Source: Adiantum capillus-veneris (Eukaryota; Streptophyta; Polypodiopsida; Polypodiales; Pteridaceae). Taken from it: a stretch of 64,000 nt of DNA. Under the pieces are notes generated by a model. That model was not told the DNA's origin, did no database searches, and was given only the letters and a program-made list of their open reading frames with translations. The first letter of the stretch is position 1. Every line of letters starts with the position of its first letter. The translations under genes and the position numbers were made by a program. Shown here piece by piece: positions 58,300-64,000 of the stretch. The stretch lies in assembly GCA_014529385.2 (NCBI GenBank), contig CM043957.1, positions 70,317,003 through 70,381,002 of the forward strand. Reading direction: 5' to 3'.

Positions 58300-59128
58300 A
58301 TGATCTATGATCTATGACGTGCTCGCGTGATTGGTTTGCATAAGTGTGGCGTTCTTTTTGTTGCCTAATAGGACACTCGGCTACACGATGTGGACCTCCA
58401 CACTCATAGCATTGAAGAGGTGGTCTCTTAGCAGTGTAATTGATATTTTGGCCTCTTGCCGCAAGAGCAGATACTTGATATACAGGTTTGACTTGTCCCC
58501 AATAGTCCTCCATGTAGTATTGTGGACTTTCTTCAAGCACATCCATCCCATAGGTGATATTAGGATCTATATATTCCTCACAGCCTTCCAAACAAGAAAT
58601 AGATGACTCACAACCCACTTGATTCATAGAAGTGATTCTCGGATGTGGTGGTTGCGGTCCTAGCACTGGAGGTGGTAAAGGTGTTGTTTGAACAACATTT
58701 TGGGCCCTAGGGACCATGTGTTGTGATGTTTGTTCAAGAGGTGGGGTCGACATCAATGCAGGCACTCGAGGTGTGTCTGTCCATGCTAAGGTTGGTCTAT
58801 TGGCCATCACGCGCTTAAATACTATGCAATCCTTAGCTTGATGAACATACCTCCCACAGGCATTGCAATTCCCATTGAATTTTACTCTAAAAGTAGGGCA
58901 TTCACTGGTACTATGTGGTCCATAGCATACTGAGCACCATTGTTGCTCCCTTCTTGGATACATATGATTGTTTTGCGGAGCACGATTGTCTCTAAGACTC
59001 TCTTGAATAGCCTTGGTGAGATCCTCTAAAGTCATCTCAAATATCTTTGGCTCCTTAGTAATAGGCTTTAAGGTCATTGGTTGATGCCCCGATGCTTGCG
59101 AGCTAATAGATTTAGACTCAACAGACAC
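58277..59128 (-). pseudogene. Element 2 gag with three zinc knuckles
   Basis: This 283-residue frame has three CCHC-type knuckles: CSVCYGPHSTSEC at residues 65-77 and CYECGGPHRVAEC at 240-252 have a three-residue gap before His, and CNACGRYVHQAKDC at 88-101 has the standard four. Between them lies a proline-rich spacer (TTPLPPPVLGPQPPHPR). Gag normally packages the RNA. The capsid part expected before the first knuckle is missing, and the frame begins abruptly at 59128 where foreign-looking sequence starts. Confidence 0.85.
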
Positions 59129-59882
59129 TCATGGCGGGGGATATGTGTTCGCTACGTGAGCCGGGCAGGCGTCGGGCCTCTGGCTGTGGGAGGTGTGAAA
59201 GAGAGAGAACAAGAGACAATGACAGCTCTACCAATCACCGCAATCATGAATCAATCGAATATTACTTTGAGTACAATTTATCCTTAGCCAAGGCGGTCTG
59301 TTAACAGCGCCGTCACTTGGATCATCTGCTAACCAGGAGTTTAAGCTCCCCCTTTACAGTATTAACCGGGCCGTTAACGACACCGGACTTAACAGAATGC
59401 TAATTCAATCTCTAGCTGGTGACGGTGATGGAAATTTTCTAATGCCACTTTATCTGCTTCGATTGCCCGTGGATTCTGCAGTCTTCAATTCAGTTCATTG
59501 CCTCGATCATCAATGATTCGGACCGGCTTAATTGCCAATCTCTAGTTCTTTCCTTGCTTCGTTTATCGTGCATGCCTTCTCCTGCTTTGGTTCAAGACCA
59601 AGAGTGCTTCTCAAGCTTACTCGCTTTTATCCTTGACAAGCTTCGTTGCAATTCCCTCCCGTTGCTTTGACTTGAGAGAGAGAGAGCCCTTGTTTAAATC
59701 CGTAACCCTCCTTGCTTTCCTCTTGATTACCTTTCTTTGCTCCCTTCTATTGCTAACCAAGGACGACAATAGACAGTGGGCGAGTCATCAAGACTTGCTT
59801 CCCCCTGCTCCCCTCGTTACTTCATGTGCCCTTGTTGTTGCTTATGGCCGAGAGAGGGAGACAATTGCTTGGTTTCTCCTTC

Positions 59883-59883
59883 T

Positions 59884-59950
<67 letters not shown>

Positions 59951-59971
59951 CTGTCCTTGCTTGTGTTGGAG

Positions 59972-60029
<58 letters not shown>
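59883..60029. repeat. Two adjacent (GA)n microsatellites
   Basis: GA runs at 59883-59948 and 59974-60029, separated by 25 bases. Confidence 0.97.
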
Positions 60030-60033
<4 letters not shown>

Positions 60034-60383
60034 AGCGAGCTCCTTGTCCAAGCAAGAGGGAGAGAGAGAGCGAGGTTGCCCCAAGCTTGCCTTCCAGCTC
60101 TTCTTGTCACCCCTTCGTGCCTTCGAGCTCTTCTCGTCGCCTTCGAGCTTGCCTCCTTTCGCTCTCCCCTTGCTCTATTCTCCTTTGCTTTCTGCTCGTT
60201 ACGAGCCTTGTTCTCCTTTCTTATTACCCTCGAGCTTCTCCCTTCCGAGAACTAGCGAGAGAGAGAGATTTCCTTGCTTACCGTCCTCCCCTCGCCTTGC
60301 TTGCTTTGCTTGCCTCCCTATTTCTCGTTCAACTTACTCCAATACCCTTTCCATGCCAAAAAAACCTCTAATTATAACTCCCT

Positions 60384-60424
60384 ACCTCCCTTAGCAACGA
60401 CAGCGCCGTCGTTGCTAGGGAGGT
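60384..60424. repeat. Hairpin with 17-bp arms
   Basis: ACCTCCCTTAGCAACGAC and GTCGTTGCTAGGGAGGT are inverted copies (one extra T on the left) around the 5-base AGCGCC-type centre. Palindromes with TAGC[AG]ACGAC cores are also common near the ends of some plant DNA transposons. Confidence 0.9.
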
Positions 60425-60672
60425 GTAAAAAAAACCTCTTAATGATGTGGCACTGGTTGGAGGAGGTAGCGCGGAAACCGCCGAGAGAAAGACCAAAAGG
60501 GCGCGCCCTGAGGTGCTGGTCGTTTTTCGCTTCTTCGGCTCTCCCATCCGCATTTCGTGCTGCGCGCTACATCTCCCCCTTCTTCTTCCTGCGCTCGCCC
60601 GTTGTCTACACGACGCTTTCTCTATTTATTTTGTGTTTCACACTCTTTAAGCCCTTAAGTTACCCATTGGGT

Positions 60673-60840
60673 GGGCGGCCTTATTAATTTAGCTTTGGAC
60701 CGTTTGAATTTGGCCTCTTTGGGCGGACTTTGCTTGGGTGGCCACTGGCTCACTTGCCTTGGCGGCCCTATTGGGCGGCTTTAAGCTCCCAGGCGGACAT
60801 TGAGCCTCATAGTGGGCGGCCTTAATGCTCCATTAAGCGG
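60673..60840. repeat. Degenerate GGGCGG repeats
   Basis: GGGCGG or GGCGG occurs at 60673, 60721, 60761, 60773, 60792 and 60814, mostly followed by CCTTA- or CTTT-like text, with AGCGG at 60836. Confidence 0.7.
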
Positions 60841-61919
60841 CACGGCTACTTGTAAGGGCACCACATTTGGCATACATATTGACTGGGCGACCATTGATCA
60901 CGACTTTGGGCAGCCCTTAAAGAGCATTCCATTAAACATACATGCCGACCAAGCAATGCCAAGCAGTACAACTTTCTTCAGCAGTCCTTGACTAACAATA
61001 TCATCGTGAATTTTTATCATTGCCAAAATAACCCAGTTCAGCATTGCCGATAACTGACACCGGACTCTGCCTGCCAAGCCGTAGACTTCTCAAACTGCAT
61101 AGAACGCATACAAACCCTGATGAGGAGGCCAAAATCCCCAGATGGCACCCCGACCGAGCGGACCGGACTGGCTAATATCTTGGCGACCGGGACTCCGATC
61201 ACTGATCTGAAAAGACCGACGCGCTCCACAAAGTGAGCACTTCAGGCCCATGCATTCATTTCATTTCTGTCACCTCAGCTGCAGTTGCCCAATACGGTAC
61301 GGATCTGCAATCGACTTGAACTTTAAACTGCCATAATTTCTTCACCGTAGCTCCAATCGACGAGCCGTAAAGATAGGCCGGTAGAGCTCTTCAAGCACTA
61401 CAGTTTTGGATCATAATATTCTATCTGTGCTCACTTTAAGTATAGTCTGTCATAATAATCAATATCTAATTCTCTTAAATGATTTTCTCATGTTAAACTG
61501 ATCATTTAATATGGGGAAGTTCCAAGGGAGAAAAAGCTAGAATATTGGTTAAGCTAGCAGATCGGCCACAGTAGGGATCCAAAGGAGGGAAAATAGGAAT
61601 CCAAAGGGGGGGCCATCTGCAAAAGAGCCACGTGCAACAATGGGCTAAAAAGACCCTAAGGTTTAGCCCATTAAGACTTCCAAAATGCTAAGGTTCCAAA
61701 ATTCAAAGGTTGTGTCCAAAGGGTTAAAGCTTAGGATGAATTGGGTGGTTTGTGTGCTCTCCAAAGTCAACACACATCCCTACACATGAGGGGGCGAGCC
61801 CTAAAGGTAGGGGATGAGAGAGAAAGCCACACACACACACAAGCCCCCTTTACACAAAGGGAATGAAGGACACATGTCAGATGCCTAAGCTAGTTGCTCC
61901 CAAAATGTGCTCAATTCCT

Positions 61920-62254
61920 ATTGGATGACCCTTGAAGTGGACCAATGAGAATTAGGCTAGAGTAAATTTAGCCTAATTAATTTTAAAACACTTAATAAAA
62001 AGAACCAATGAAAATTAAGTCTCCAGGATGATTATTGGACAGCCTGAGAAGGGGTCCAATAGGAATTGAGCAGCCCAATGGGCTACTTAATTCCTATTGG
62101 TCAGAATGGGGAAAGGTCCAATGGGGATTTAATTCACTTAAATCAATTAAGTTTAATTGATTAAGCTCTCACAAAAGGGTAAAGGGGGACACATGTCAGA
62201 AGGCTATCACTTATGCTGCTTAATAGCCATTGGCTGAGCTTGGCATTGTCCAAT
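61920..62254. promoter_or_regulatory. Cluster of CCAAT/ATTGG motifs with nested palindrome
   Basis: CCAAT or ATTGG occurs at 61920, 61942, 62005, 62034, 62056, 62075, 62096, 62118, 62229 and 62250. At 62056-62100, CCAATAGGAATT and AATTCCTATTGG form an inverted repeat around a second one, AGCCCA-A-TGGGCT. Ten sites in 335 bases is far above chance. It could be a promoter array in a repeat, or just a degenerate tandem repeat. Confidence 0.6.
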
Positions 62255-63298
62255 AGGGAGCCTACAAGAGCAAATAGCAAGGGGGCTCGCCCAAGAGAGA
62301 GAGGGGGCTGATTTTTGCAAGGCATTATCACACACACACTCACACAATCTCATGTGTGAAGAAAGAGAAGACTATCTCTTCCCAAGCTTTAATGGAGAGC
62401 TCATCACCTACTCCAAGCTTGTGAGATAGAAGCCTACATCGACATACTCTTGGCATGTGGATGCAAATCCAACCAAGAGCCAAGCTTCAATGCATGCTCA
62501 TCTCCTCTACCAAGCTAATTACTAAGCTAAGCTATGCTAATATGAGTGATTATGTGAGGAGATGTAAATCTTTCTCGTAAGATACTCCTTCTTCCTCTCA
62601 ATCTACTCTCATACCCTGCTAGCTCTTACCATCTTGGAAGGTGTGTGAGGTCTTGGTTCTGAGAACGGGGATAATCAAAGTTGTGTTTGCTAAGTGTTTT
62701 GCTTAGTGCATGAAGCTTTCATCTTCATTGTACTAGCTAGTCTTGAAGGAACACAAAGAATTGTATTGTACAATGTCTCTCTTGATGGGAGAAACCATAA
62801 TACAAAGCCTTTTGGAGGGGGGACCGGCTCCATGCAAATCCGGTCCTCAACTATTGTCAATAGCTTACTTTCTCTCTCTTTTGAAAGTATTGTTGATGCT
62901 ATCTAACTCGGTGTTATGCTTTTTGTTGCTCTCTCCACCCAAGCACTCTTGTAATTCTCATTAGGAATCTATTCTAATGAAATGCCCACTATGTTCATAC
63001 TAATTTCCGCTACACACAAGTTATTAGGCCATTAAATGTTACATAGTCCATTTTTGGCATCATTAAGGCATCAATTGGCCCTTTAAAGCCGCATCTGGCA
63101 TACATTAATCATTAGACTTGGCCTGTTAACAAGCCCTCATCACTGACCATTAATCAAGTAGGCTTCAAAGAAGCTTAGCTTGCATTTCTCTTCTCTTTTT
63201 CTTATCATGGAAGCGGAGCTGCACGACAACGTGAGCTTGGGCTTGGGTCTGGAAGATATTCCCGATCCCGATCCTACCTTTAAAATTTATTTATTTTT

Positions 63299-63322
63299 AA
63301 ATTATTATTATTATTATTATTT
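63299..63322. repeat. (ATT)n microsatellite
   Basis: About eight ATT units. Confidence 0.95.
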
Positions 63323-63466
63323 AATTTTATAAAAGGATAAGGTCGCCGCGGCCTGCGCGAGAGCACACATACTCTCTAACTACCTACTTCTAACTAATAC
63401 ACCTATTGTTACCCACTAACACACTCTATTGACTCTCACAGATCTACTTCCTACTTACTGTACACA

Positions 63467-63591
63467 GAAAACTAACAACCTTAGTACACAGAGAATAAAC
63501 ACAATACCTTTGAAAACTCCATTAACAAAGAAAACTAACAACCTTAGTACACAGAGAATAAACACGTACCTTTGAAAACTCCATTAACAAA
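63467..63591. repeat. 63-bp tandem duplication in element 2 leader
   Basis: GAAAACTAACAACCTTAGTA starts at 63467 and at 63530, followed by the same text through CCATTAACAAA. Confidence 0.93.
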
Positions 63592-63710
63592 AAAAATACA
63601 CAGTACAACACCAAATCTTTCTTCTCAACACACACACTCCTTCCTTACCTTTCCTACAATTGAAATTGCACCACGAAAGAAGCACAGAGTGCCATTCAAG
63701 CTTAGTGTAT

Positions 63711-63733
63711 GGCAATCCCCGGCAGCGGCGCCA
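63711..63733 (-). other. Primer-binding site, tRNA-Asp type
   Basis: The minus strand reads TGGCGCCGCTGCCGGGGATT four bases after the LTR end ACGCGCACA. It is complementary to the 3' end of plant tRNA-Asp (site TGGCGCCGTTGCCGGGGAT) with one mismatch. This kind of primer site is known from Athila-type gypsy elements. Confidence 0.88.
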
Positions 63734-63737
63734 AAAA

Positions 63738-64000
63738 TGTGCGCGTATGTCACACGTGTCAATGCAAGGAACTTGCCGATATACCGCGTACGAGCCACAA
63801 ATGGCTCCAAGTACACAACAAGCCTAAACTAGTAAGCTCAAAGATGACGATGGTGTGTCACTCATCGCTCTACAATTGCTTCGTGGAGGATTCCTCGTCG
63901 CGAAGAAGAGGGAGACGCCGCTACGCCGTGCTCAACCGCCTCGCCGCCGTCGTGCCGCTGCAATGCTCGATCGCACTCTCTCTCTCTCTCTCTCTCTCTC
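63738..64000 (-). repeat. 5' LTR of gypsy element 2 (partial)
   Basis: Matches 53817-54025 closely: the LTR end TGTGCGCGTATGTC (plus-strand text), the block from GTGTCAATGCAAGGAACTTG, and the block through GCAATGCTCGATCGCACTCT. A 28-base insertion at 63812-63839 is not in the 3' LTR. It runs into a CT tract and out of the window. Confidence 0.88.

Larger units (their letters stand above)
59131..63466. other. Unexplained segment between primer site and gag of element 2
   Basis: About 4.3 kb separate the tRNA-Asp primer site from gag, much longer than a normal leader. It has no gag, pol or transposase motif that I can see. It contains GA microsatellites, a strong hairpin (60384-60424), GGGCGG repeats (60673-60840) and a CCAAT cluster (61920-62254). 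A nested insertion is likely; the left edge would be 59131 (TGGCGGGGG). The right edge is not resolved. Confidence 0.45.
53817..64000 (-). mobile_element. Gypsy element 2: gag-protease only, non-autonomous
   Basis: Minus strand, right to left: partial 5' LTR (63738-64000), tRNA-Asp primer site (63711-63733), a long unexplained segment (59131-63466), gag and protease (56800-59128), W-[VI]-P-K tail (55989-56640), internal TATA motif, non-coding 3' region, polypurine tract and 3' LTR (53817-54354). It is of the same family as element 1 but lacks RT, RNase H and integrase. It sits inside the integrase of gypsy E. The two LTRs differ at about ten places in the roughly 210 comparable bases, mostly C/T or G/A, plus a 28-base insertion, so the copy is not recent. 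Confidence 0.85.

Noticed and set aside
62056-62100. Palindrome as a transcription terminator or replication origin
   Set aside because: Nothing in the context supports either; treated as part of the CCAAT cluster.

Overview
This window reads as intergenic DNA from a large, repeat-rich nuclear genome of a land plant. I found no host gene I can defend. The evidence is broken plant-type LTR retrotransposons (Ty3/gypsy and Ty1/copia), several L1-like LINE relics on both strands, a MITE, and many long (GA)n, (CT)n, (GT)n and (CA)n tracts. The gypsy reverse transcriptase with an FLDD active site followed by CVYS, and a tRNA-Asp-type primer site, would fit a seed plant or fern, but I cannot name the species from sequence alone.

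Layout. 1-1855: AT-rich DNA with a GA microsatellite and a 55-bp tandem repeat. 1856-8551: a 5'-truncated gypsy element on + (element 1) with RT-RNase H, integrase, an aspartic-protease-like domain downstream of integrase, a tail with repeated W-[VI]-P-K motifs, a small extra ORF and a 3' LTR. 8552-15300: a LINE tail, an unclassified repeat (family R), a MITE, a gypsy RNase H relic and LINE relic B on -. 15740-20721: decayed unknown coding relics ending in a long inverted repeat with arms of about 640-680 bp. 20722-23941: mostly non-coding. 23942-27354: a copia-like element on - with both LTRs, gag and protease but no recognisable RT. 27355-32211: LINE A on -, fused at its 3' side to an antisense gypsy fragment. 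32580-40045: gypsy and LINE relics, including LINE tails with a small 3' hairpin. 40046-44095: copies of family R around a copia relic whose gag-protease half and RT half face each other. 44100-49460: non-coding DNA, a LINE tail and microsatellites. 49461-53816: a gypsy element on + (element E), cut inside its integrase by the next element. 53817-64000: a gypsy element on - (element 2), with 3' LTR, gag-protease and W-[VI]-P-K tail, a tRNA-Asp primer site and part of the 5' LTR; it lacks RT and integrase and has a large unexplained segment between primer site and gag.

How the parts relate. Elements 1 and 2 belong to one family: they share LTR ends, polypurine tract, 3' region, an internal TATA motif and the W-[VI]-P-K tail. 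Element 1 carries the enzymes but has lost gag; element 2 has gag and protease but no RT or integrase and looks non-autonomous. The most interesting point is this family's odd domain order. Most in-frame stops I examined could have come from CAA, CAG or CGA by C-to-T change, as expected for old methylated transposons. Nothing was aligned by computer; homologies inside the window were read by eye.
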